From Anaeromicropila herbilytica (GTDB taxonomy: Bacteria > Bacillota > Clostridia > Lachnospirales > Lachnospiraceae), in NCBI RefSeq assembly GCF_016591975.1, contig NZ_AP024169.1, positions 3,635,001 through 3,699,000 of the forward strand: 64,000 nucleotides of DNA, in the 5' to 3' direction. Below the pieces are notes generated by a model that worked only from the letters and a program-made list of their open reading frames with translations, did not search any database and was not told the DNA's origin. A program made the translations under genes and the position numbers. Below, piece by piece: positions 53,258-62,585 of this stretch (position 1 is its first letter; every line of letters starts with the position of its first letter).

Positions 53258-53831
53258 AAAATAGGCTCCTTTTCTTTATGAAAAATATAGATAAATAATA
53301 GTAAATAATTAAATTATAAATAAACCAGGATAATTATAATTCTAAAAAAACTCAACTTAGTTTTTAAGAAAGCAAATTAAGCAAATTAATTATTAAAAGT
53401 ATTTATCTATGGAAATCATAATGGTATATCTGGATCTTTAACACCAACTTGCGATTGCAATTGTGCAACTTAAAGTTGCAAATTATTAAAAATGTTAATA
53501 TTTCAGTATTTTTAATTCTATCATACTAAACCAAAATATACCATATATTCTCAGGTTGTTGTTAATACATTATATATTGCCACAGTAAGTCGGATGGTAT
53601 ATTATGTAAGTATATTATTGAAAATATATACCTCAATAGGACATTGTTATTTAAACTCTTACTTTCTAATTGTTTCTACAACAACCACATTTCCGTGTAT
53701 TATTCACATATAATTGACAACTGCGACCGTTTGGTTAGATGTTTATCTTCTTGTAGGTACTAGGTTGGGAATCACTCGTTATTCTTCCTACCTTATGTTT
53801 CTGAATATATGATTTCTAGGGGGTATTCTTG
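53258..53831. other. 574-bp gap with a short palindrome
   Basis: Between the XRE regulator and a small membrane protein. Contains the 17-bp palindrome TGCAACTTaAAGTTGCA at 53464-53480. AT-rich; no frame called. Confidence 0.5.
53464..53480. promoter_or_regulatory. 17-bp palindrome in the XRE promoter region
   Basis: TGCAACTT and AAGTTGCA are mirrored around one A; there is no T-run. Lies 207 nt upstream of the XRE start and 352 nt upstream of the next gene. Possible operator. Confidence 0.4.
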
Positions 53832-54245
53832 ATGAAAAAAAGAACTTTTTATATCATTTCAGTATCATTTATAATTATCATACTAGCAATATTTTTACCA
53901 CTATTAAAAAATGAGAAACTGACAATAGTTAAATCAGAAGATGTATCTTCTATTGGTATCACTAAATGGAATGGTAATTCTGTAACAATTTCTAATAAAG
54001 ATAAAATTGATTCCATCATCCAAAAATTTAAATCAATTGATCTAAAAAGAAAGTTTTGGTCATTGGGTACCCCTAATAAATGGAGTTACCGAATTAGCAT
54101 ATTGGTAGCAACAGATGATTCATCACAACGATTATATGAGTGTTTCTATTTAACAGAAGACAACAAAATATATAAAGGATATTTCTCCCATACTGTAAAT
54201 GACGGCGAAATAGATTCTACATTTTTTTCTAACCTGCTAAATTGA
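53832..54245 (+). CDS. Small membrane-anchored protein of unknown function
   Basis: 137 aa from the ATG at 53832 (MKKRTFYI), with AGGGGGTATT 5-10 nt ahead; a TTG one codon earlier is less likely. Hydrophobic helix at residues 5-25 (ISVSFIIIILAIFLPLL), then an outside domain with KWSYRISILVATDDSSQRLYE. No lipobox Cys. I do not recognise the family. Followed by a clear terminator. Confidence 0.65.
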   Translation: MKKRTFYIISVSFIIIILAIFLPLLKNEKLTIVKSEDVSSIGITKWNGNSVTISNKDKIDSIIQKFKSIDLKRKFWSLGTPNKWSYRISILVATDDSSQRLYECFYLTEDNKIYKGYFSHTVNDGEIDSTFFSNLLN

Positions 54246-54278
54246 TAGACCATTTGCAACTTGATTGAAACAATGAAA

Positions 54279-54322
54279 CAAGGCGCAATATTCAAATAGC
54301 TTGATATTACGCCTTGCTTTTT
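54279..54322 (+). terminator. Terminator of the small membrane protein gene
   Basis: 13-bp stem (54279-54291, 54304-54316) with one G-U pair, 12-nt loop and CTTTTTAT tail on the plus strand. Confidence 0.8.
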
Positions 54323-54365
54323 ATATTAACTCTATCTCTCATCTTATTCTTTTATACCTTCAAAA

Positions 54366-54755
54366 TTACAGTTTGACCCCTAGACCAATATAATACACTT
54401 GGTCCTTTTCATCCTTTACTGAGAATGTATATCCTTTTTTCCCTTTCGTATAATCTTTAATAGAAATTAATTTTTTTATTTTTAAACGGTTCAATTCGTC
54501 TACTATACCTTGTGCACAATCGTCATCAATTCCTATGTTATCCATGATTAATTTTTTATTTTCTTTCAAAATATTATCTCCTAGTTTTTCAGATTTTGTC
54601 TTTTTACCTTCTGCTTTTTTACCTTGTTCTTTATTTCTTTCTTTCTTCACGATTTCATTTTGGCTTTGTATCTTTCCTCTTTCACACATTTTAAAACCGC
54701 ATATAATTAAGACAATCATTATTATTGATATAATTAGTAATCTTACTTTCTTCAT
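54366..54755 (-). CDS. Small secreted or membrane-anchored Lys-rich protein
   Basis: 129 aa from the ATG at 54755 (MKKVRLLI), with TTGGGAGTAGTA ahead. Hydrophobic helix at residues 4-20 (RLLIISIIMIVLIICGF), a Lys/Glu-rich linker (KERNKEQGKKAEGKKTK) and a C-terminal domain ending YYIGLGVKL. The Cys pair CGFKMC after the helix could be a lipid site, but is not a standard lipobox. Family unknown. Confidence 0.6.
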   Translation of the reverse strand: MKKVRLLIISIIMIVLIICGFKMCERGKIQSQNEIVKKERNKEQGKKAEGKKTKSEKLGDNILKENKKLIMDNIGIDDDCAQGIVDELNRLKIKKLISIKDYTKGKKGYTFSVKDEKDQVYYIGLGVKL

Positions 54756-54767
54756 TACTACTCCCAA

Positions 54768-55148
54768 CTTCCTTTATACTCGCATTTATATATTTATCCA
54801 TGTTATTATTTGTAATATTATATTGTTAAAAATTAACTGTCAATGCAATTCCTATGAATTATTTATAATTTTCCATTCCCTATTCTTTCAATATATATTA
54901 CCTCTAAGGATAAGTGACCTCTTATGCATGGTCGATTACCTGGTTAAGTAACCCAACTTTTTCTTGCTTTTAAATATTTTCTTTATATAATGGAAATATG
55001 GTTAAATATTATAAAAGGAGGCGATTTTGTGGCAATTAAAATTTTTAAAAAATGATAAGGTGATTGTTTTATAGACTTCTTTTTTTCACTTTAACCATGT
55101 GAACAAAATATTGTTCTGTAATGCTGATTACCGAAATAGGAGATTAAA
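54768..55148. other. 381-bp gap with a minimal frame at a strong RBS
   Basis: A strong site AAAAGGAGGCGA precedes GTG at 55029, opening an 8-codon frame that ends TGA at 55053-55055. One fewer A in the AAAAAA run would extend it to a 14-residue product. It may be a leader peptide or the remains of a lost gene. Otherwise nothing seen. Confidence 0.4.
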
Positions 55149-55718
55149 ATGCAGAAAATACTATGTTTTGTTTATGAAAGTATGGCAGACTTCGAGATTA
55201 CTTTAGCCTGTCACATGTTAGGATGGAATCCTAATAAGGAATTAATTAGCGTTGGTTATGAAAAGGTACCCGTTAAAGCTTCTTCAAATCTTCAGTACTT
55301 ACGTGATATGACAGTAAAAGAAGCAATTTCTCTAGATGACATTGATGCCTTGATTATACCTGGAGGCTTTGAAAGAACAAGTAATCCTGAACTAATTGAG
55401 TTAATACAAAAGTTGGATAAAGATAAAAAACTAATATGTGCAATATGTGCAGCTCCAGAATTTCTGGCTATAGCAGGTATATTAGATAATCATTCATATA
55501 CAACTACGTTAGACGAAAATCATTATAAAGAAAATGGACTAAAAAATCCATTTCCTTTTGAGAACTATTTGGAGAGAAATGTGGTAAGACATGGAAATAT
55601 TATTACCGCGAAAGGACAACTTCTATTTTACAATCTCAGTAGCAACATTTTTACTTTATTTTCCTACGTCCCAGCCATCTCCACGGTTTACATAAGCTCT
55701 GATTTGAACCTTATATGA
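55149..55718 (+). CDS. DJ-1/PfpI-family protein, C-terminus altered
   Basis: 189 aa as open frame. Begins MQKILCFVYESMADFEI and has DALIIPGGFERTS and the nucleophile elbow CAICAAPEFLA, as in DJ-1/ThiJ proteins. The last part after NIITAKGQ reads LLFYNLSSNIF and does not match the family's usual FA helix. The 3' end overlaps the convergent gene 55656-57515 by 63 bp. The two genes seem to meet at a junction near 55640, so the last ~25 residues may not be native. Glyoxalase/chaperone-like activity is possible if intact. Confidence 0.7.
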   Translation: MQKILCFVYESMADFEITLACHMLGWNPNKELISVGYEKVPVKASSNLQYLRDMTVKEAISLDDIDALIIPGGFERTSNPELIELIQKLDKDKKLICAICAAPEFLAIAGILDNHSYTTTLDENHYKENGLKNPFPFENYLERNVVRHGNIITAKGQLLFYNLSSNIFTLFSYVPAISTVYISSDLNLI

Positions 55719-57515
55719 CATTCCTTTTTTTAATCCAGTGACTACAATCGAATTTGTTTTTGCATCTTTTGCTATGTACTCCCTATTATCTTCACGTCGT
55801 ATTTCTACATGATATGCTGTCACACCTTTAATCGTATTCCATTTTACTGTTAACTCACCTGGTGCTGTATTTTTTGCTGATGAGATTACAGTCTGACCGA
55901 TATTTACAGTTGCAGCTTTCTGTGTTTTTAATACAGCAATCTGATTAGTAGATCCCTTTGTAACTACTTTATAATAATGGTATCCCTTCGAATCACTGAA
56001 TTCTTTTCTTACATGACCATTTCTATCAATAAAATAGTGCTTTGTATCATCCTTACTCATATGTTCACTTGATACATGTACACCTGCTCCATTTGGTAAA
56101 ATATCAAAATCCGCACGATCAGGTATGGAATCTGAATCATAATTATTAAATATATGAACTTCATTTTTCTTTATAATTGCTGATGTAACCTGATTCAATT
56201 TAAAATCAGTAAATATAATCTTCTCCTTACCAGAACCCAGATTCTTTCTTATCATATATCCGTTCGTAGCAGAATATATTGATCCCTGAACACTTAATTC
56301 CTCCATCTTCTCATTATAATACTTACCATTCATTTCGATGAAGTTACTATATATGTTGATATCGTCGCACTCCTCTACTACTTTTCCACCAAGGTCATAA
56401 ATGATGCCTGCCGATGGCTGAAGTTCTCCTCCATCATCGTAAGCATGGCATTTGCTTATTATAATATAATCACCAAATGTTTCAAATGTGAGATAGTCAT
56501 ATTCTCCTGTTATGGAAGGTTGGATAGCAGTTGCTTTCGCATTCCTTGCATTATATATTTTAATATCTTTATCATTTGAAATACTAACAATATATTGTTT
56601 TGTATTGTTAAACGCCTTAATATCATCTGCTACTGTTATTAGATTTCCTTTTAAATCATATAGATACTTCTTAGAAGCAGTAAATAATACATTATTCTTA
56701 TCACCATACTCTTCCAGGATATTTATGATGTAACAATTCTGTACAGGTGTTACATAACTATATCTCCTTTTCCATTCACCTTTTGGATTGTGCTCTTTAT
56801 AATAAGCTGGTAACATATCATCTTTTAATCCATTCATTGACTCACTTGACTTATCAATCATACCTTGAATTAAAGTATTACGCATAATATAGTACTGGTT
56901 ATTAGCGGTTCTTTCGCTTTCTGGTATATTGTCTACCTTATTTCCATCATAGTCATACATTTCCTTGAAATCTAGACTTCTTTCGTTGATTACAGCAAAA
57001 TAATTCCCATATTGAACAATTTTTTCCCCATTCTTATACTCGCATAATACTCTAGCATCTCTTGAGAGAAAATAATGATTCTTTAACGCATCAATAGCAA
57101 AGAATCCATTGGTGGTGAAGAATATCTCCGTGTATATAGACGTTGGTATTAATGTCTTTCCAGTCTTATCTATTACACCAAATAATCTCTTCCCTTTCGT
57201 CTCTTTCACTACGATTGCATCTACGTTATTTCCTATTTTTCGAATCTCATTAATTTCTGTAAAGCTTGTTATCTTAATCAATTTTCTAGTATAAGTGTTC
57301 ATCAGGACTACTTTCCCATTCTTATAGCCATATGTCACTCCCCCTGTATCAAATTCAAGAGAATACTCTTTATCGAAAGCAGTATTATTTATTTTGACTA
57401 CTTTCCATGTACTTGCTCCTGCTGCTTGTACTTTTGCTGACTGAATAGGTACCATAGTAACTATCAAAGCTATCATAAGTAGGCAAGCAATTCTTTTATT
57501 CAGTCTATTTCTCAT
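55656..57515 (-). CDS. Secreted WG-repeat-like protein with truncated FN3
   Basis: 619 aa. Signal peptide at residues 1-32 (RIACLLMIALIVTMVPIQSAK and AQAAG-type cleavage near 32). The middle has WG-like repeats (LFGVIDKTGKTLIPTSIY, KKYLYDLKGNLITVADD). The C-terminus is a fibronectin type III domain (GELTVKWNTIKGVTAYHVEI, SYKVQIRAYVNRGDG) that ends at WDVGK, short of the last strand. This is consistent with a truncation at the junction with the DJ-1 gene. Probably surface exposed; function unknown. Confidence 0.7.
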   Translation of the reverse strand: MRNRLNKRIACLLMIALIVTMVPIQSAKVQAAGASTWKVVKINNTAFDKEYSLEFDTGGVTYGYKNGKVVLMNTYTRKLIKITSFTEINEIRKIGNNVDAIVVKETKGKRLFGVIDKTGKTLIPTSIYTEIFFTTNGFFAIDALKNHYFLSRDARVLCEYKNGEKIVQYGNYFAVINERSLDFKEMYDYDGNKVDNIPESERTANNQYYIMRNTLIQGMIDKSSESMNGLKDDMLPAYYKEHNPKGEWKRRYSYVTPVQNCYIINILEEYGDKNNVLFTASKKYLYDLKGNLITVADDIKAFNNTKQYIVSISNDKDIKIYNARNAKATAIQPSITGEYDYLTFETFGDYIIISKCHAYDDGGELQPSAGIIYDLGGKVVEECDDINIYSNFIEMNGKYYNEKMEELSVQGSIYSATNGYMIRKNLGSGKEKIIFTDFKLNQVTSAIIKKNEVHIFNNYDSDSIPDRADFDILPNGAGVHVSSEHMSKDDTKHYFIDRNGHVRKEFSDSKGYHYYKVVTKGSTNQIAVLKTQKAATVNIGQTVISSAKNTAPGELTVKWNTIKGVTAYHVEIRREDNREYIAKDAKTNSIVVTGLKKGMSYKVQIRAYVNRGDGWDVGK

Positions 57516-57882
57516 AATGATTCCTTCTTTCCTAATAAAATAAACTTTATGATATGATATATCTTGTTATCTACTAAGAATATCATATCTCTAACCTTCT
57601 TATTTTGCAATAAATGTTAGATTATTCTCTTTCGCCAGCGCATATTTGCTTATGAAATAAATATGAGGTTCTCTTTATAATAATATAGATGCTATCATTG
57701 ATAATAATTGAAATTAACTTAGAAAGTTGATGACCTTGAAGAGTGATAACCTTGAAGTATACTTATATATAGGTTATACAGGAATTGATAAATTACCTAA
57801 AAAGCTTAATGAATTGACTAAAAAACAGTCATGACTTAAGTTGTTATCTATTGTTTTAGCATTAAAGAAGAGGAGAAAAAAT
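57516..57882. other. 367-bp gap
   Basis: Between a secreted-protein gene and a phosphotransferase gene. Contains a 34-codon ATG frame (57730-57834, MTLKSDNLEVYLYIGYTG...) with no ribosome-binding site, and a direct repeat ACCTTGAAG (57733 and 57750 region). Not called. Confidence 0.4.
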
Positions 57883-58869
57883 ATGGACTATAATATCATA
57901 GCGAAAGAGATTCTTACATGGTACCCTATTTCTGAACCAGTAATTCAATTTATCAGACATAATGAAAATATGACTTTTAAAATAACTGATGGGGTTAACA
58001 AGAAGAATTATTTACTACGCATACATAACCCTAGCACAGAAGGGCTATTGGGGCTTCAACATACTTTGGAAGGTATTGAATCGGAGATTAAGATTCTACA
58101 AGAACTTAACCAAAAAGGCTTACTATATGCACAAAAGCCTATATCCAATACACTTGGTGTATATATAACCGAATATAAGATGGATAATTTTAACCATCCT
58201 TGCTATGCAACCATCTTAGAGTGGATTGAGGGTTGTACTCTAACTCTTGAAGAGGATAATATTAAGGATCTTGCATTTACACTTGGACAGAATCTTGCCC
58301 TATTTCATACATCTTTAAAAGAATTTAAACCCTCCAAAGACTTTATTAGACCAATATATGACGCTGATAGAATTGATACTGCTATTGATGAACTAAAGTA
58401 TTGTGTAGAAGCTAATCTATTTAGCATGGAGCATTATGATATTATCAAAAGAGTGTTGATCATAGTTAAAAATCAAATGAATGAACTTAAATCAAGAGAA
58501 GATTCATTTGGTATCATTCATGCAGACTTCCAGCCAGGTAACATCGTAGTTAACAATGGTAACCCTGTGTTGATAGATTTGGGCTTTTGCGGATTTGGAT
58601 ACTACTTCTTCGATTTAGGAAGTGCTGCAACTATTTTTCCTAGCGAATTAAGGCAAACCTTTCTACAAGGATATGCATCGAAAACTTCCTTTTCTTTTGA
58701 TGACCTAAGATATATAGAAGGACAGATATTTATGGATACATTTATAAGTTATCTTTTATTTATGAGAGATTCTGAGAGAAATTCGTGGATTAAGGATAGT
58801 TCATTGAAGATTTGCGATTCTCTTTGTAAAGACTTCTTGGAAGGGAATGAAGTTTTCTATTTACTTTAA
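57883..58869 (+). CDS. APH/choline-kinase-type phosphotransferase
   Basis: 328 aa from the ATG at 57883 (MDYNIIAKEI), with AGAGGAGAAAAA ahead. Kinase-like fold: HADFQPGNIVV is the HxDxxxxN loop and LIDLGFCGFG the metal Asp. N-lobe has VIQFIRHNENMTFKI. Family includes aminoglycoside phosphotransferases, homoserine kinase type II and choline kinase; the exact substrate cannot be told. Single gene. Confidence 0.82.
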   Translation: MDYNIIAKEILTWYPISEPVIQFIRHNENMTFKITDGVNKKNYLLRIHNPSTEGLLGLQHTLEGIESEIKILQELNQKGLLYAQKPISNTLGVYITEYKMDNFNHPCYATILEWIEGCTLTLEEDNIKDLAFTLGQNLALFHTSLKEFKPSKDFIRPIYDADRIDTAIDELKYCVEANLFSMEHYDIIKRVLIIVKNQMNELKSREDSFGIIHADFQPGNIVVNNGNPVLIDLGFCGFGYYFFDLGSAATIFPSELRQTFLQGYASKTSFSFDDLRYIEGQIFMDTFISYLLFMRDSERNSWIKDSSLKICDSLCKDFLEGNEVFYLL

Positions 58870-58993
58870 TTGTTTGTAATTCAGCTTATGCATGTGATAA
58901 AGTTGAAAATATCAGTTTATTCTTTTCGATGCTCTCTAAATCTTTTCCTAGAATACTTACAATCAACCTCATACTTCATACATAAATAAAAAT

Positions 58994-59021
58994 GAACCAC
59001 CTAAAACAAATTAGGTAGCTC
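58994..59021 (-). terminator. Terminator of the MFS gene
   Basis: 11-bp imperfect stem GAACCACCTAA/TTAGGTAGCTC with 6-nt loop; on minus strand ATTTTTATTT follows. 18 nt past the MFS stop. Confidence 0.7.
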
Positions 59022-59038
59022 ATTCTATGTGAAAGTAA

Positions 59039-60634
59039 TTAATTACTTGTGTTTTGAACAAACGACTTATCTTTTATACCAGGATTTCTCTTCTTATCAC
59101 TGAAGAATGCAAAAAGTATACCAGGCAAAAGAATTACAGCGCTCACTTTAAATGTAAAACTAAAAGCTTTCACCGTATAAGTCAAAAATGTATCTTGGAT
59201 ATTAGTTACTATTTTTTTTGTTTCTTTCTTATCAATTGTATTTATTCTTTCTGAAAGACGAACGTTTTTATTATTACCTGCTTTGATAGAGGCAATCATA
59301 TGCAGCTTGGTTTCATTATCAAATACCTTATCATTCTGTATTGTTTGCACAACCGAGTCTTTCGCATCTGACATCTGGGTCGTCATATTTGATGTAAATA
59401 TAGTTAAAATCACGGCAACTCCAAGTACAGTCCCAAGTGTTCTTGTCATGTTATTTATTCCAGAAGCTATTCCTATTTTATCTACAGGAACATTAGATAT
59501 TGTAGAACCATTAAGTGTTGCCATACTGAGACCTATACCAGCACCAGCCACTATTAATCTTAAAATAACATCTATATTAGAAGAATTTTGAGTAAGAAAA
59601 CTATTTAAATAGCAGAAGACACACAGAAAACAAAAACCCAATACACATAGCAACCTATTTCCTACTTTTTTTATCAAGATAGCAGCTAATATTGAAAAAA
59701 CCATTGTACTCAAGGACATAGTTGAAATAATAAGCCCTGCTGATAGTTGATCTAATCCTTTCACTTGAACTAAGAAAAAAGATATGAAATAAGGTCCAGC
59801 CATCATACCAAGTCCGAGTAAAAATAGAGCAATCGAGCCGCATGTATATGGTATCGATTTAAACAAGCTAAGTGGAAGCATAGGTTCCTTCACCTTTAAT
59901 TCTATAATAACAAATAGTATAAGCGCAATCACTGAAACAGCAAAGAGAGAAAGAATAAAGCTTGAAGTCCAGCCTTTTTCATTCGCTTTTATTAATGCGA
60001 AAGTTAAGCAAAACATAGCAGTAGCAATTGTTATCATTCCACCAAAGTCTATACTTTTACTTGCGGTTGGGTCATAGGATTCTTTTATGAATTTCATAGT
60101 TAGTAGTATACAAATACAACCAATAGGTACATTAATAAAGAAAATATATCTCCAATTAAAAAATTGAGTTAATATACCACCAAGCGATGGCCCACTTGCA
60201 GCTGCAAGACCGGCAAAAGCACCCCATATGGCCATAATGGTCCCTCTCTTTTCTGGCGGAAATATTTCACAAGATAGTGGCATCGCAACAGGAACAACAA
60301 AAGCAGCGGATAACCCTTGAAGTGCTCTAAATAATATAAGCGTTTCAAGAGAATTTGAAATACCGGCTAACAGTGAAGATAGGGTAAAGAAAATCACTCC
60401 AAGAAGAAATAGTTTTTTTCTACCAAATTGATCTGCCAATCTCGAAGCAGTTATGATAACCGCTGCAAAGGCTAGATTATAGGCGTTCATCACCCAAGAA
60501 ATATGGGACATAGAAGTATGAAAGTATTCGGTCATTTTAGGCAAAGTGATATTTACTATTGTTGTATCTAACAATGACATAAAGAAGCCTAAAATAATAG
60601 CTACAAAAGAAATGATTTGATATTTTTTGTTCAT
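59039..60634 (-). CDS. MFS multidrug transporter, DHA2/EmrB-QacA type
   Basis: 531 aa, about 14 membrane helices. MFS motif A is ASRLADQFGRKKLF and the antiporter helix carries FRALQGLSAAFVVPVAMPL. The order FMSLLDTTIVNITLPKM at helix 1 is a DHA2 signature. Exports drugs or toxic cations with proton exchange. Its promoter has a perfect 9+9-bp dyad that recurs at the padR promoter, so it is likely PadR-repressed. Confidence 0.88.
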   Translation of the reverse strand: MNKKYQIISFVAIILGFFMSLLDTTIVNITLPKMTEYFHTSMSHISWVMNAYNLAFAAVIITASRLADQFGRKKLFLLGVIFFTLSSLLAGISNSLETLILFRALQGLSAAFVVPVAMPLSCEIFPPEKRGTIMAIWGAFAGLAAASGPSLGGILTQFFNWRYIFFINVPIGCICILLTMKFIKESYDPTASKSIDFGGMITIATAMFCLTFALIKANEKGWTSSFILSLFAVSVIALILFVIIELKVKEPMLPLSLFKSIPYTCGSIALFLLGLGMMAGPYFISFFLVQVKGLDQLSAGLIISTMSLSTMVFSILAAILIKKVGNRLLCVLGFCFLCVFCYLNSFLTQNSSNIDVILRLIVAGAGIGLSMATLNGSTISNVPVDKIGIASGINNMTRTLGTVLGVAVILTIFTSNMTTQMSDAKDSVVQTIQNDKVFDNETKLHMIASIKAGNNKNVRLSERINTIDKKETKKIVTNIQDTFLTYTVKAFSFTFKVSAVILLPGILFAFFSDKKRNPGIKDKSFVQNTSN

Positions 60635-60683
60635 AAGATAAACCTCCTAAAATAATAATATAATTTATATTGGTGTATAAAAT

Positions 60684-60704
60684 ACTACTATATCTTATAG
60701 TAGT
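60684..60704. promoter_or_regulatory. PadR operator at the MFS promoter
   Basis: ACTACTATA-TCT-TATAGTAGT, a perfect dyad of 9-bp arms, 50 nt upstream of the MFS start. A variant lies at 61306-61326. Confidence 0.75.
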
Positions 60705-60756
60705 TGGGCAAAAAAAATGTCTCACAATATGAAGATTTATTAGAGACATTAATTTA

Positions 60757-61284
60757 CTAATTATAATAATCAAAAACTTTTTCAGACCATTTTTGCAAAA
60801 CGTTATAAAATTCATTATACAGATCTAATATAAGGAATTCAGAACCAGATCTTTCATTGTGTTGCTTTGCTTGGTTATAAACAGAATCTACAAAGGCCCT
60901 ACGTTCTTCTGCTTTTTCAGTGAAATTCTTAAGGTATTCTCTTCTTTTTTCTTCTGGCAAATTCTCTATATTCACTAAGAATGCATTGAACTCTAAATAT
61001 ATATTTCCTATATTTTTTGAACTTTCTTCCATTAGTTCATTGAAATATTTATTTCCTTTTTCATTTAGTGAATATAGTGTTTTTTCAGGCATTTCACCTT
61101 CTTTAACAGTTCTTGAATTTAAATATCCATTCTCACATAATTTAATTATGTTTTTATAAATTGACGGGTTACTGATCTTTAGCCACTTAGAAAGATTCCA
61201 GATTTCAAATTCTTTAACCATTTCATAGGCACTTTTCTCTTTCTTCTGCAAATAGCCAAGGATTATTAAATTTATTGAAGACAT
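60757..61284 (-). CDS. PadR-family transcriptional regulator
   Basis: 175 aa from the ATG at 61284 (MSSINLIILGYLQKKEKSAY), with GGTGGTGATT ahead. PadR winged helix: SAYEMVKEFEIWNLSKWLKIS and NPSIYKNIIKLCENGYL, then a C-terminal coiled dimerisation helix (KRREYLKNFTEKAEERRAFV). It lies 122 nt upstream of the MFS gene in the same direction and controls both promoters by the shared dyad. Ligand unknown. Confidence 0.85.
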   Translation of the reverse strand: MSSINLIILGYLQKKEKSAYEMVKEFEIWNLSKWLKISNPSIYKNIIKLCENGYLNSRTVKEGEMPEKTLYSLNEKGNKYFNELMEESSKNIGNIYLEFNAFLVNIENLPEEKRREYLKNFTEKAEERRAFVDSVYNQAKQHNERSGSEFLILDLYNEFYNVLQKWSEKVFDYYN

Positions 61285-61305
61285 TTTAATCACCACCATT
61301 TTTAT

Positions 61306-61326
61306 ACTACTATAGAGTATACTAGT
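61306..61326. promoter_or_regulatory. PadR operator at the padR promoter
   Basis: ACTACTATA-GAG-TATACTAGT, matching the MFS site at 8 of 9 positions in the second arm. Supports autoregulation. Confidence 0.65.
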
Positions 61327-61334
61327 GTAGTGAA

Positions 61335-61380
61335 TATTTGTCAATATAGAATTAGTTAATTAATTCTACATTGACAAATA
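61335..61380. repeat. 20-bp inverted repeat next to the padR promoter
   Basis: Arms 61335-61354 and 61361-61380 (with one G-T mismatch) lie just upstream of the operator. May be the terminator of the flavoprotein gene 61420 on the minus strand, but no T-run follows. Confidence 0.45.
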
Positions 61381-61419
61381 ATTTACCATTATTAATACAT
61401 TATTAGAAATTTACTAGTT

Positions 61420-61896
61420 TTATTTCGCCGTTTTATTGATAAAATCAACTTCATACAGACGTTCACCATATTTTTGTTCGTTATCAGTAATCGTACCTTC
61501 TGTAAGTGTGATACGAAGGACGATTGAGTTTGGATTCTCTTCGTCGCCAACTTCATCGAACCAATCGAAAATCTTTTTAAATTTCGCTCTGATCCCCGCA
61601 TTCTTCTCGTCCTTGACCCAACCTAGATTTTCTGCTATTCCATGTAAAGCGTACCAATCAAATCCAGCGACGGATACCTCATTGTTCTTCTCAATTTGTA
61701 GTATTTTATTTTTCTCTGCGTCTGTAGATACATAAAATACGCCGTCTTCATAATACGCACATACCATACGAACCGCAGGGCGTGGATCACCGGCAGCATT
61801 TGAGGATCGTGATATTGTCGCAAGGGCAATCACTTCTTCTTTGCCATTTCCACAACGTTCCTCCATCAGTTTCATTGCATTTTCATATTTGCTCAT
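61420..61896 (-). CDS. Pyridoxamine-phosphate-oxidase-family flavoprotein
   Basis: 158 aa with a PNPOx split barrel: EVIALATISRSSNAAG, VRMVCAYYEDGVFYVSTDAE and EVSVAGFDWYALHG. This is the general stress protein 26-like group; binds FMN, substrate unknown. Ribosome-binding site AGGAGAGG. Terminal part intact (LYEVDFINKTAK). Stands alone. Confidence 0.8.
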   Translation of the reverse strand: MSKYENAMKLMEERCGNGKEEVIALATISRSSNAAGDPRPAVRMVCAYYEDGVFYVSTDAEKNKILQIEKNNEVSVAGFDWYALHGIAENLGWVKDEKNAGIRAKFKKIFDWFDEVGDEENPNSIVLRITLTEGTITDNEQKYGERLYEVDFINKTAK

Positions 61897-61967
61897 TTCT
61901 AGCCTCTCCTTTTTAATTTATTTTTGCAGTAATTATAGTCAAATCACTTTTAAAAGTGACCCAAACT

Positions 61968-62585
61968 TTACAAATCGAGTTTTAGCCACAAAGCGGGGCG
62001 GACACCGCCTGTACATTTGCCATCACTTAAGTTACCTTTCAATATATTGTTGCCTTGAATACCTATATTACCGTCAGTCCCAAAGATGTATACGGCTTTT
62101 ACATTAACACGGCCGGGAGATCGAAGCCACCACCACCAGCACCATTCTGAACCTTGAAGTCTTGCTAATCGTTTACTGTTATTTTCATCTTTTCTTTCAA
62201 ACCAATATCTTTGATTTTTTCCAGGGTTATAAAGTTTTGAAAGGCTATCTCCGAAATATTTACACACTTGATCAAGGCTTAATAAGAATATATTGTCCTT
62301 CGTATCTGCTCCCCCTTTTGTACCATACCACTGATTGTCAAGATTTTTGTTTATTACTGGAATTATTCTTGATTGATCAGCCTCGTCTAGCTTGTCATAA
62401 AATTCACCATTAAGATATTTTCGTAACGCGCAATCAGTCCATGTTATATCTTTATAGGCATCATGGTAAGGGCGTTGCTCTATAATATCTTCTGTTATAA
62501 TCAAAGCTCTATTGTCCTGTATGTCAAGCACACGCCAATTATAGCCTCCGAATGATAATGATGAGTCAAGTTTAATATCTTCCAT
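61968..62585 (-). CDS. DUF6273 protein
   Basis: 205 aa; typical DUF6273 blocks: FGGYNWRVLDIQDNRALII, then WTDCALRKYLNGEFYDKL, IFLLSLDQVCKYFG, CWWWWLRSPGRVNVKAV and GGVRPALWLKL. This fold is related to C-type-lectin-like domains used as variable ligand binders in some systems. No signal peptide, so cytosolic. Four consecutive tryptophans are unusual. No retroelement is nearby, so no evidence of diversification. Confidence 0.75.
   Translation of the reverse strand: MEDIKLDSSLSFGGYNWRVLDIQDNRALIITEDIIEQRPYHDAYKDITWTDCALRKYLNGEFYDKLDEADQSRIIPVINKNLDNQWYGTKGGADTKDNIFLLSLDQVCKYFGDSLSKLYNPGKNQRYWFERKDENNSKRLARLQGSEWCWWWWLRSPGRVNVKAVYIFGTDGNIGIQGNNILKGNLSDGKCTGGVRPALWLKLDL

Noticed and set aside
57730..57834. 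34-codon ATG frame upstream of the phosphotransferase gene
   Set aside because: No RBS and no recognisable motif.
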